Source: a virus
Length of the DNA stretch: 28,571 nt
Reading direction: 5' to 3' (one strand)
Virus record (IMG/VR): IMGVR_UViG_3300022198_002129
Coordinates: 1 to 28,571 of that record
The translations under genes and the position numbers were made by a program. Shown one piece after another: positions 23,859 to 28,571 of the stretch (the stretch's first letter is position 1; every line of letters starts with the position of its first letter). The notes beneath the pieces were generated by a model, which was given only the letters and a program-made list of their open reading frames with translations, did no database searches and was not told where the DNA came from.

Positions 23859-24018
23859 AATCGTACCATGCCCCCTCCGGGTTATCATTACCATCATAAA
23901 CAAACATAGAAAACCGATCCTCATCCTTCTCAATCAGGAGTTCTACAAGTTTCTGCCCATTGTAAAACACACCAGCCTTAAAGTAATCATCCTCAGACTT
24001 GGTAGCAAACTTAAACAC
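23842..24018 (-). CDS. 58-residue protein, GTG start (unrecognised)
   Basis: Starts with GTG at 24018, 8 bases inside the previous gene's end, with GAAGGAG 7 nt upstream, and ends inside the start of the nuclease gene. MFKFATKSEDDYFKAGVFYN then an acidic, aromatic second half ending YDYEESD. Net negative. The tight packing and good ribosome-binding site make it a real gene; its function is unknown. Confidence 0.65.
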   Translation of the reverse strand: MFKFATKSEDDYFKAGVFYNGQKLVELLIEKDEDRFSMFVYDGNDNPEGAWYDYEESD

Positions 24019-24145
24019 GCTGCTTCTCCTTCATCTTACGAGCCTGACGCAAAGCCTTAGCCTCCGCCTTCTTCTTACCACGCTCCAAGCGCCGCTGCAT
24101 AGCAGCCTCCAACTTATTCTTCTTCATACTACCAGCAACAGCCAT
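24011..24145 (-). CDS. 44-residue basic protein (unrecognised)
   Basis: Starts on the stop of the AT-hook gene (TAATG) with AAGGAG about 9-14 nt upstream. The chain is almost entirely one basic helix: MKKNKLEAAMQRRLERGKKK followed by EAKALRQARKMKEKQRV. It could bind nucleic acid by charge. Its neighbours upstream (AT-hook) and downstream (acidic) are of similar small size. Confidence 0.62.
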   Translation of the reverse strand: MAVAGSMKKNKLEAAMQRRLERGKKKAEAKALRQARKMKEKQRV

Positions 24146-24420
24146 TACGATTCCTTCTCCTTATCAAACCACAACACAGTAGCCTTATACTTAGGCCGAT
24201 CCTTCTTATCAGCAACACGACGGAACGCCCAAGTCTTATACCCCATATCATATAACATATGACTCACCCCATTGAGTGTAGGGCTTGTTCCAACAAACTC
24301 GTTATCCAACTCAATATGCCAAGCCACCACAGGATTGATTCCAGAAGGGCGACCTCGCTTTCGCTTATAGGTAACAACAACTTCACGCTCCTTACGCTTC
24401 TTCTTTTTCTTCTTACTCAT
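24145..24420 (-). CDS. Small AT-hook-type DNA-binding protein
   Basis: 91 residues from the ATG at 24420, which overlaps the previous stop (TGATG). Opens with a lysine run (SKKKKKKRKERE), then YKRKRGRPSGINP: the RGRP core (22-25) flanked by basic residues is an AT-hook, which binds the minor groove of AT-rich DNA. The rest (WHIELDNEFVGTSPTLNGVS.. KTWAFRRVADKK) is a small mixed domain I do not recognise. An AT-rich region with palindromes lies 2.8 kb away and is a possible target (speculation). Confidence 0.68.
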   Translation of the reverse strand: MSKKKKKKRKEREVVVTYKRKRGRPSGINPVVAWHIELDNEFVGTSPTLNGVSHMLYDMGYKTWAFRRVADKKDRPKYKATVLWFDKEKES

Positions 24421-24572
24421 CAGAATCCTGGTTCCCACTTAACATCCTTATCATTAATATTACTATTATTCTTCTTTTTATATGTATATGAATACTTATT
24501 CTCTATGTATTCTCTATACTCTCTATCCCATTCTAGATACTCTTCATATGTATAAGGCTCATTATTCTTCAT
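24420..24572 (-). CDS. 50-residue Tyr/Glu-rich protein (unrecognised)
   Basis: The ATG at 24572 has GGAGGG 5 nt upstream and lies about 20 nt after the predicted start point of the promoter at 24599-24627; an in-frame ATG at 24608 would fall inside that promoter's spacer and is less likely. Product: MKNNEPYTYEEYLEWDREYR followed by NKYSYTYKKKNNSN and a WEPGF end. The base composition is clearly more AT-rich than in neighbouring genes. First gene of its transcription unit if the promoter is right. Confidence 0.62.
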   Translation of the reverse strand: MKNNEPYTYEEYLEWDREYREYIENKYSYTYKKKNNSNINDKDVKWEPGF

Positions 24573-24598
24573 AAGATCCCTCCATGATTCATACTTGT

Positions 24599-24627
24599 AT
24601 CTTACCATAACTATTCTTCCTTGTCAA
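24599..24627 (-). promoter_or_regulatory. Minus-strand sigma-70-type promoter
   Basis: TTGACA (24627-24622), 17-bp spacer, TAAGAT (24604-24599) preceded by TGG, an extended -10. It would start transcription near 24592, leaving a short leader with GGAGGG and the ATG at 24572. Paired regulatory boxes abut the -35 on its upstream side. Confidence 0.65.
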
Positions 24628-24647
24628 GTTACGATTGTGTTAAGATT
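24628..24647 (-). promoter_or_regulatory. Paired 9-bp boxes at 11-bp period next to the -35 box
   Basis: On the plus strand GTTACGATT-GT-GTTAAGATT. Read in promoter direction, two AATCKTAAC boxes stand directly before TTGACA, as at 27007-27026. One helical turn between boxes suggests a dimeric activator or repressor binding to one face of the DNA. It fills the gap between tRNA-Gln and the promoter. Confidence 0.55.
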
Positions 24648-24648
24648 A

Positions 24649-24719
24649 CTAGGGGACTAGGACTCGAACCTAGATTCTTGGAACCAAAACCCAATGTCCT
24701 ACCATTAGACGATCCCCTA
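24649..24719 (-). tRNA. tRNA-Gln (anticodon UUG)
   Basis: A 71-nt cloverleaf: acceptor stem TAGGGGA/TCCCCTA fully paired, D-arm region CGTCTAATGGTAGGACA, anticodon loop TTTTGGT giving UUG, T-arm CTAGGTTCGAGTCCTAG, discriminator G. CCA is not encoded. It reads CAA. Only one base separates it from the next tRNA. Confidence 0.94.
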
Positions 24720-24720
24720 A

Positions 24721-24802
24721 TGCGGGTAGAGGGAGTCGAACCCCCACGCCTCACGGCGGCAGATTTTGAGTCTGCTGTGTCTACCAGTTCCACCATACCC
24801 GC
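24721..24802 (-). tRNA. tRNA-Leu (anticodon CAA)
   Basis: A class II tRNA: acceptor GCGGGTA/TACCCGC perfectly paired, discriminator A, anticodon stem GCAGA/TCTGC with loop CTCAAAA, giving CAA; long variable arm; T-loop GGTTCGACTCC. CCA is not encoded. It reads UUG. It forms a pair with tRNA-Gln directly behind the small-protein operon. Confidence 0.95.
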
Positions 24803-24808
24803 AAACCC

Positions 24809-25315
24809 TTACTGCTTTACAATATTAACAATCTCACTATCATAGTTAATATCATAATCCATCTTAAACCTATCAAGCCCCTCATTATCAAGAAGATCCT
24901 TAGCCGCTTCCTCAGCATAATCCATATCAGCCGCCTCAACCGTTAGCGTAACACTCACAGGCACCATAACAGTAACCTCGTACTCATTCCTAAACCACTC
25001 AGGATCAACATCAACACCCATACGCTGAAGAGCACTAATAGTAGTATCAAGATCAATACCAGTATCATCCATACTGTTAATCACACCATCAACAAACAGG
25101 CTCATATCAGACCTCTCAGCGCAACGAGCCAAAAGAGTATAAACAATAGGAAGAAGAATACTAACATCCTCACTATTCTTAGCGTTTGTAATATGAGCCT
25201 CGCCAAGATCTGCCTTCAGCCGCGCAATCTCCTCATCACGAACCTCAATCTGCTGCCTATGATGATCCACCTCAGTCTCCTTCTTGTAAGCGTAGTGTCG
25301 ATTAGTATCAAGCAT
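24809..25315 (-). CDS. Acidic protein with coiled-coil N-terminus (unrecognised)
   Basis: 168 residues; AGGAGG about 10 nt before the ATG, which overlaps the previous stop (TAATG). Residues 10-40 form a heptad-type coil (VDHHRQQIEVRDEEIARLKADLG); the middle is helical; residues 113-165 read VTVMVPVSVTLTVEAADMDY.. EEAAKDLLDN, a beta-alpha pattern seen in many small phage proteins of unknown role. Strong negative charge. Followed 6 bp later by the tRNA-Leu gene. Confidence 0.7.
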   Translation of the reverse strand: MLDTNRHYAYKKETEVDHHRQQIEVRDEEIARLKADLGEAHITNAKNSEDVSILLPIVYTLLARCAERSDMSLFVDGVINSMDDTGIDLDTTISALQRMGVDVDPEWFRNEYEVTVMVPVSVTLTVEAADMDYAEEAAKDLLDNEGLDRFKMDYDINYDSEIVNIVKQ

Positions 25316-25473
25316 TAGTAATCTTCCTCCTGCATATAATCATAGTAAGCATCAGCCTGCGCCCACAACCACTCATCACGCAGCCTATCAAACTCGTACC
25401 AACTCAACTCCTCGTCCGGCTGGATATCCACATCATTCTCATCATACCAACCATCATCAACCACAATAGTCAC
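25315..25473 (-). CDS. 52-residue highly acidic, aromatic protein
   Basis: GTG start at 25473 overlapping the previous stop (TAGTG); stop overlaps the next ATG (TAATG). About 18 of 52 residues are Asp or Glu and about ten are Trp or Tyr (GWYDENDVDIQPDEELSWYE; DAYYDYMQEEDY). This composition is that of proteins imitating DNA, such as anti-restriction inhibitors; that is a guess from composition. No family recognised. Confidence 0.6.
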   Translation of the reverse strand: MTIVVDDGWYDENDVDIQPDEELSWYEFDRLRDEWLWAQADAYYDYMQEEDY

Positions 25474-25667
25474 TAGAACCACCCCACAATATCATCATGG
25501 TACTTAGGATCAGTCATCATCTTATCCACCTTCTCATCCAAATCTGCTACCAACTCAAAGTAATCAGACTCACGTTCTACTAGAGCCTCAAAGTTATCAA
25601 ACTCGTCCCACTCTTCGCCAGTAAAATCGTTCATAGTAACCCACACTCCCTTATAGTAGACTTCCAT
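25473..25667 (-). CDS. 64-residue acidic protein (unrecognised)
   Basis: AAAGG lies 4 nt before the ATG; a promoter at 25735-25763 gives a leader of about 60 nt. About 30 percent Asp/Glu against five Lys/Arg: MEVYYKGVWVTMNDFTGEEW then DEFDNFEALVERESDYF. Probably the first gene of an operon with the two genes downstream and the tRNAs. Confidence 0.62.
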   Translation of the reverse strand: MEVYYKGVWVTMNDFTGEEWDEFDNFEALVERESDYFELVADLDEKVDKMMTDPKYHDDIVGWF

Positions 25668-25715
25668 TTTACCTTTCCGGTTTCCGGCAAACTCTAAGAT
25701 ACCTATACCTAAGGT

Positions 25716-25799
25716 TTACCCTGCGATATCTAACAGTATAGCACCGATGCCGAACAAAATCAAGGGACCAATAACTACATAAAACAGGACCTCAAGCAT
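25716..25799 (-). CDS. Possible 27-residue single-helix membrane peptide
   Basis: The frame from the ATG at 25799, which overlaps the end of the upstream gene, encodes MLEVLFYVVIGPLILFGIGA followed by ILLDIAG, a clean membrane helix. The Shine-Dalgarno is weak (GAGCGG), and a promoter lies inside the same DNA, so the hydrophobic reading could be incidental. Overlap-type start and absence of any other gene in the gap speak for it. Confidence 0.4.
   Translation of the reverse strand: MLEVLFYVVIGPLILFGIGAILLDIAG
25735..25763 (-). promoter_or_regulatory. Minus-strand extended -10 promoter
   Basis: TTGATT (25763-25758), 17-bp spacer, TATACT (25740-25735) preceded by TGC. It would drive the acidic genes at 25667 and below. 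No paired boxes next to it. Confidence 0.55.
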
Positions 25800-25980
25800 T
25801 AGCCGCTCGCTTACACGCTGCGACACCCTCCGCATGAGCCTCATTGATATCCTCATACGAATTATAATACTCCCAATCATAATCCGCTTCACCAGACGGA
25901 AGAAACAAATCATAAATAGTACCCGTCTCATCCGAAATAGTATCAATCACATAGTTATTATAATATTTATCACTCATCAT
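25792..25980 (-). CDS. 62-residue acidic Tyr-rich protein (unrecognised)
   Basis: Two adjacent ATGs (25980 and 25977) after AGAAAGG. MMSDKYYNNYVIDTISDETG, then DYDWEYYNSYEDINEAH, ending ACKRAANA. Net negative, rich in Tyr and Asp. Lies after a 100-bp gap with a GCCCTCAGAGGGC palindrome and an AGGGCCT direct repeat (about 26047-26070), which may be a control or pausing site. Confidence 0.58.
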   Translation of the reverse strand: MMSDKYYNNYVIDTISDETGTIYDLFLPSGEADYDWEYYNSYEDINEAHAEGVAACKRAANA

Positions 25981-26080
25981 TTTAGCCTTTCTAAGCGTTT
26001 TACATGCCCCACTAGTAGGGTAGCACTACTCACACCCTCCGAAGCCCTCAGAGGGCCTGCAAAGGGCCTTAAAATGGACG

Positions 26081-26260
26081 CTACACAGCCACCTCCCACG
26101 TATACGCTACACGTTCCCATTCATACCCCATAGCCTCTACATAATCCCTAAGGCTAACCACATCATCATACGCGATAATATAACTAACATCACTAGCCAC
26201 ACTAAGATAATCCAAATATCGCATAGCCTGCTCGTCAAACTCTACATGATACATAACCAC
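26081..26260 (-). CDS. 59-residue acidic protein, GTG start (unrecognised)
   Basis: The GTG at 26260 follows AGGAGG by 7 nt; an ATG two codons later is possible. MVMYHVEFDEQAMRYLDYLS, then YIIAYDDVVSLRDYVEAMG, ending ERVAYTWEVAV: a small alpha-beta protein with net negative charge. Preceded at proper distance by the promoter at 26291-26319. Confidence 0.6.
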   Translation of the reverse strand: MVMYHVEFDEQAMRYLDYLSVASDVSYIIAYDDVVSLRDYVEAMGYEWERVAYTWEVAV

Positions 26261-26290
26261 CCTATTACCTCCTAAGAGACTTATAAAACT

Positions 26291-26319
26291 AGCATAGCAC
26301 ACCGCTCGCGGAATGTCAA
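26291..26319 (-). promoter_or_regulatory. Minus-strand extended -10 promoter
   Basis: TTGACA (26319-26314), 17-bp spacer, TATGCT (26296-26291) preceded by TGC. Transcription would begin near 26284, with AGGAGG about 10-15 nt later and the GTG at 26260. No paired boxes. Confidence 0.65.
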
Positions 26320-26330
26320 GCGGCTAACAA

Positions 26331-26567
26331 TCACCACTCCAAACCATAATCCCTAGCCATAGCATCCGCACCCACACGCGAACACGTAGGCAAACCGATA
26401 GGCGGCTGGCTAACATGCTTCGCACGCTTAGCATATCCACGCCCACGGCTAGCATACTTCGCGGCCACACGCTCACTAGGCTTAGACGATAGCCGACGTA
26501 CACGATACGCCCTACCCTCACGAATCACACCATACGCGCTACGCGCTACAACCTCAACAGTAGACAC
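26331..26567 (-). CDS. 78-residue basic protein, GTG start (unrecognised)
   Basis: GTG at 26567 preceded by AGGGG at about 7 nt. Strongly basic, Arg/Ala/Ser-rich (REGRAYRVRRLSSKPSERVA; YASRGRGYAKRAKH), contrasting with its acidic neighbours. It could bind nucleic acid by charge. Codon use looks more GC-rich than in the rest of the region. Moderately sure that it is a gene. Confidence 0.5.
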   Translation of the reverse strand: MSTVEVVARSAYGVIREGRAYRVRRLSSKPSERVAAKYASRGRGYAKRAKHVSQPPIGLPTCSRVGADAMARDYGLEW

Positions 26568-26621
26568 AATAAACCCCTAACCTATTTAGTCTTCCCACAA
26601 TATGCACATCATATGCCCGTG

Positions 26622-26945
26622 CTAGTCGTCAAGCCTACCACATCGCGCAGCATCATGCAACACGCGACAGATAGCCGCATAAAGGCCAGCGAACGCTAAC
26701 ACAGCCATAACACCGTCGATACCGTTATGGCTGAACGCATCGGCCAAGTCTAGGCCCAACTCGTCCGCGGCATCCTCACAGTCCGAACGATTACTAGCCA
26801 CAAGATCCCACGCGCGGCTATAATAAATAACATCCTCCGAACTATCCGCAACCTCCCACGCCATATCCTGCGCATCCTCTAACGTCTCACACTCTCCGAT
26901 AATCTGATCGGCATAATCCTTAGCGATTGTATAAAGATTACTCAC
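26622..26945 (-). CDS. 107-residue acidic protein with a hydrophobic C-terminal helix (first early gene)
   Basis: GTG start at 26945 with AAGGAGG 7 nt upstream, and a promoter just before it. Residues 1-75 are acidic and helical (ADQIIGECETLEDAQDMAWE; NRSDCEDAADELGLDLADA). Residues about 76-98 (GIDGVMAVLAFAGLYAAICRVL) form a hydrophobic helix, perhaps a membrane anchor. As the first gene after the divergent control region it is probably expressed at once on infection. Family not recognised. Confidence 0.65.
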   Translation of the reverse strand: MSNLYTIAKDYADQIIGECETLEDAQDMAWEVADSSEDVIYYSRAWDLVASNRSDCEDAADELGLDLADAFSHNGIDGVMAVLAFAGLYAAICRVLHDAARCGRLDD

Positions 26946-26977
26946 GATTTAGCCTCCTTGGCTTAGCGAATAAACAC

Positions 26978-27006
26978 ACCATAGCCGAACCCGGCCAGCC
27001 TGTCAA
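26978..27006 (-). promoter_or_regulatory. Early minus-strand promoter
   Basis: TTGACA (27006-27001), 17-bp spacer, TATGGT (26983-26978). Transcription would start near 26971 and reach AAGGAGG and the GTG at 26945. Paired boxes abut the -35 exactly as at 24628-24647. Confidence 0.65.
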
Positions 27007-27026
27007 GTTAAGATTATGTAACGATG
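27007..27026 (-). promoter_or_regulatory. Paired 9-bp boxes next to the early promoter
   Basis: On the plus strand GTTAAGATT-AT-GTAACGATG, directly upstream of TTGACA on the minus strand. Including the -35, 23 of 28 positions agree with the element at 24622-24649. Confidence 0.55.
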
Positions 27027-27165
27027 CCAACGACTAGCCAAGCATAAATAAATACAGACGCGCGCGCGAAGATAACTAAACACACACAGATAAACAAAGT
27101 ATAAACGTACAAACAATAACAAACACTAATAATAGCCCTATTTGGCTATAACAAAGGGAAATACT

Positions 27166-27192
27166 ATAGTTATAGTAATATACTATAACTAT
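27166..27192. repeat. 12-bp perfect inverted repeat, 3-bp loop
   Basis: ATAGTTATAGTA - ATA - TACTATAACTAT. A related CTATAGTTAT copy recurs near 27222. Could be a protein-binding palindrome or a cruciform in the control region. Confidence 0.8.
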
Positions 27193-27271
27193 TATCTTCC
27201 TACAATAAAAGATATTACCTATAGTTATTCTACTAATACTAGTAGTGTTAGTAAGTCTAGTAAGAATACTA

Positions 27272-27315
27272 AGCCTATTATATATATTATAATATATATA
27301 TATACTATATAGGCT
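27272..27315. repeat. AT-rich imperfect palindrome, AGCCTAT arms
   Basis: AGCCTAT (27272-27278) and ATAGGCT (27309-27315) enclose an almost pure TA stretch that can itself pair. The whole 44 bp can extrude as a long hairpin. Confidence 0.75.
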
Positions 27316-27423
27316 GGCTGATAGTAACATCTACAAGGCATAGGCATTATATATATAATAAACCCCGCACCAAAAAAAACCCTGCCACAAAAACTAGCAA
27401 GGCTATACCCCCTAGTATAAAAA

Positions 27424-27451
27424 GATTTTACAAACTTTGCTTTGTAAAATC
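27424..27451 (-). terminator. AT-stem hairpin, possible minus-strand terminator
   Basis: GATTTTACAAA - CTTTGC - TTTGTAAAATC, 11-bp perfect stem. Read on the minus strand it is followed by TTTTT, the order expected of an intrinsic terminator; on the plus strand no T-run follows. The AT-rich stem is weak, and no minus-strand gene is known to run into it. It could protect the early region from antisense transcription. Confidence 0.4.
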
Positions 27452-27557
27452 CGTATACGCATACCCATACCCCCGTTATGACCCACCCACATATATATAA
27501 TTACACTATATATATTTTTTGAACATTATGATTTTTGGCTTGTTTACGTGTATATAT

Positions 27558-27577
27558 GTTAAGGTTGTGTTAAGGTT
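27558..27577 (+). promoter_or_regulatory. Perfect paired boxes before the plus-strand tail operon
   Basis: GTTAAGGTT-GT-GTTAAGGTT, two identical 9-mers at 11-bp period, the same pattern as the elements at 24628 and 27007. It lies 87 bp before the GTG of the tail gene and directly after TATATAT (27551-27557), a possible -10 for the plus strand, so a bound protein would cover the start point. No convincing -35 is seen. Confidence 0.5.
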
Positions 27578-27664
27578 TTGATTTTTGTTTCCGATTTGTG
27601 TTGTTTTGTTCGTTGGTATTTATGGGGGCTTGTTTTTTTTTTTATTCACCGGAGGGGGGGTTTT

Positions 27665-28465
27665 GTGTCTTACGCGAATATGGATGGTGTGCCGACTCAG
27701 ACTGAGGGTGTTAGTGAGATTCTTGCGTCGGATTGGAATGCTTATGTCCGGGATAATTTTGATTCGATTAAGTCGGGTCATATTGTGTGTACTTCTTCTA
27801 CTCGTCCTACGGGTATTCAAGAGGGTACGATGGTGTATGAGACGGATACGAATCTTATTTATGTTTATACTGGTTCTGATTGGAAGCAGAATAATTTGAC
27901 TCCGGTGGGGATGATTAGTCCTTTTGCTGGTTCTTCTTCGCCTGAGGGTTGGCTTATTTGTGATGGTGCGGCTGTTAGTCGTTCGACGTATGCTGTTTTG
28001 TTTGGTTTGATTAGTACGACGTATGGTATTGGTGATGGGTCTACGACGTTTAATGTGCCTGATTTGCGTGGTCGTGCGGCTATTGGTGCGGGTACTGGTC
28101 CTGGTTTGTCGGCGCGGGCGCTTGCTGCGAATGTTGGCTCTGAGACGCATACGTTAGATGTTACGCAGATTCCTAATCATAAGCATTATACTAGTGGTAC
28201 GACTGGGGACGATTCGCCGGACCATACGCATAATATTACTTTGACGCAGGATAGTGTTCTTCAGCGTGGTACTGGTGTGGTTTTTGATCGTGTTCGTCAG
28301 GCCGGTTCTCAGACTACGGCGGGGGCTAATCAGCGCCATCAGCACAGTTTTGGAGCGTTTTCTAATACTAGCATTTATAATAATAGTAATGCTGCACAAA
28401 CGGTGAATCAGCCGCATAATAATATACAGCCTAGTCTTGTGTTGAATTATATCATTAAGGCGTGA
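27665..28465 (+). CDS. Tail-collar (microcystin-dependent-type) fibre protein
   Basis: 266 residues from the GTG at 27665, chosen for the CCGGAGGGGGG ribosome-binding site and because coding character starts here; the upstream in-frame stretch is low-complexity. Order: VPTQTEGVSEILASDWNAY N-terminal element (1-32); STRP...GTMVYETDTNLIYVYTGSDW module (44-72); tail-collar domain TPVGMISPFAGSSSPEGWLI followed by CDG.AVSRSTYA.LF...YGIGDGSTTFNVPDLRGR (about 80-138); His-rich C-terminal part with ETHTLDVTQIPNHKH, DHTHNI and the typical end NNIQPSLVLNYIIKA. The collar domain is close to both copies in the 1505-3262 gene. First gene of the plus-strand tail operon in the window. Confidence 0.88.
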   Translation: MSYANMDGVPTQTEGVSEILASDWNAYVRDNFDSIKSGHIVCTSSTRPTGIQEGTMVYETDTNLIYVYTGSDWKQNNLTPVGMISPFAGSSSPEGWLICDGAAVSRSTYAVLFGLISTTYGIGDGSTTFNVPDLRGRAAIGAGTGPGLSARALAANVGSETHTLDVTQIPNHKHYTSGTTGDDSPDHTHNITLTQDSVLQRGTGVVFDRVRQAGSQTTAGANQRHQHSFGAFSNTSIYNNSNAAQTVNQPHNNIQPSLVLNYIIKA

Positions 28466-28469
28466 TTGT

Positions 28470-28571
28470 ATGAGTAAGAGTTTTCCTAATACTGGTGCTA
28501 TTACGGGTACTAATGCTGATCGTTTGGCTTTGAGTGGTGTGTTTGAGGGTATGCAGTTTTTTGAGACTGAT
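28470..28571 (+). CDS. Tail-fibre-associated protein (3' end outside window)
   Basis: The ATG follows the previous stop by 4 bases with AAGG upstream. The 34 visible residues (MSKSFPNTGAITGTNADRLA then LSGVFEGMQFFETDT) repeat the G-M-Q-x-x-E-T-D-T module of the 3274-3846 and 27665-28465 products, so it is probably another fibre component built on the same attachment module. Confidence 0.7.
   Translation, partial: MSKSFPNTGAITGTNADRLALSGVFEGMQFFETD

Larger units (their letters stand above)
26946..27664. other. Gene-free divergent control region, AT-rich; possible replication origin
   Basis: About 720 bp between diverging gene blocks. It holds an early promoter at the left end, a CGCGCGCGCG run (27059-27068), CA-repeats, AT-rich sequence with inverted repeats (27166-27192 and 27272-27315), alternating TA tracts (to about 27355 and again 27490-27515), an AT-stem hairpin (27424-27451), paired boxes (27558-27577) and a run of T before the tail gene. 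A frame of 84 codons on the minus strand is low-complexity and lacks a ribosome-binding site. Easily melted DNA with palindromes between divergent operons is a common origin layout; that role is inferred. Confidence 0.55.

Noticed and set aside
24621-24845. 74-codon frame on the plus strand across the two tRNA genes
   Set aside because: It is the antisense reading of tRNA-Gln and tRNA-Leu (the LGLEPRF..., GVEPPRL type of false protein) and has no independent support.
27076-27330. 84-codon minus-strand frame in the control region
   Set aside because: Ile/Tyr/Ser-rich reading of AT-rich DNA, no Shine-Dalgarno, crosses both palindromes.
26946-27664. CRISPR array or tRNA-like structure
   Set aside because: Repeats are few, irregular and AT-rich, without regular spacers; no cloverleaf can be drawn.

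Overview
This window is part of the genome of a double-stranded DNA tailed bacteriophage (Caudoviricetes). The evidence is tail-collar and glycine-rich tail-fibre proteins, a very large virion-type protein, holin-like genes, an endolysin, and a compact replication and nucleotide-metabolism module that includes a phage-type PolA, a TOPRIM-helicase, dUTPase, SSB and a B12-dependent ribonucleotide reductase. Terminase, portal, capsid and integrase genes are absent, so the window is a fragment of a larger genome. The host is not identifiable with certainty. A peptidoglycan-binding + CHAP endolysin, XhlA-like and short holin-like proteins and no visible spanins suggest a Gram-positive host, possibly an actinobacterium (inference, low confidence). 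The Phe at the PolA 762-equivalent position and the lack of an integrase or repressor here fit a virulent lifestyle but do not prove it.

Layout. (1) 1-12223, plus strand: tail fibre/collar genes, two Ala/Gly-rich accessory proteins, an 1874-residue probable internal virion protein, then XhlA-like, small basic and holin-like genes, closed by a strong intrinsic terminator at 12253-12286. (2) 12285-24572, minus strand: from 3' to 5', class II RNR (nrdJ), tRNA-Leu(UAA), metallophosphoesterase, a sigma-like factor split over two overlapping genes (region 4, region 2), SSB, a PD-(D/E)XK nuclease, TOPRIM-RepA-type helicase, endolysin, a DUF3310 protein, HNH endonuclease, a DNA polymerase I split into two genes with a 63-residue ORF between them, dUTPase, Rad52-like annealing protein, a pyrimidine-dimer-glycosylase-like protein, a RecB/Cas4-like exonuclease and several small proteins. 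Most joints are ATGA, TGATG or TAATG overlaps, so the block looks like a long, translationally coupled operon. (3) 24649-26945, minus strand: tRNA-Gln(UUG), tRNA-Leu(CAA) and a leftmost early region of small, mostly acidic orphan proteins with several recognisable promoters. (4) 26946-27664: about 700 bp without a convincing gene, very AT-rich, with inverted repeats and promoters; probably the divergent control region and possibly an origin. (5) 27665-28571, plus strand: another tail-collar protein and the start of a further tail gene.

The most unusual things are the DNA polymerase split exactly inside its TGRxSS...QNIP motif with an HNH gene directly behind it; the two-gene sigma factor whose second gene has its own Shine-Dalgarno sequence; and a 20-bp paired-box element (two GTTAAGRTT-like 9-mers at 11-bp period) that abuts the -35 box of two early promoters and recurs in front of the plus-strand tail operon. 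Together these suggest a phage-encoded regulatory circuit.
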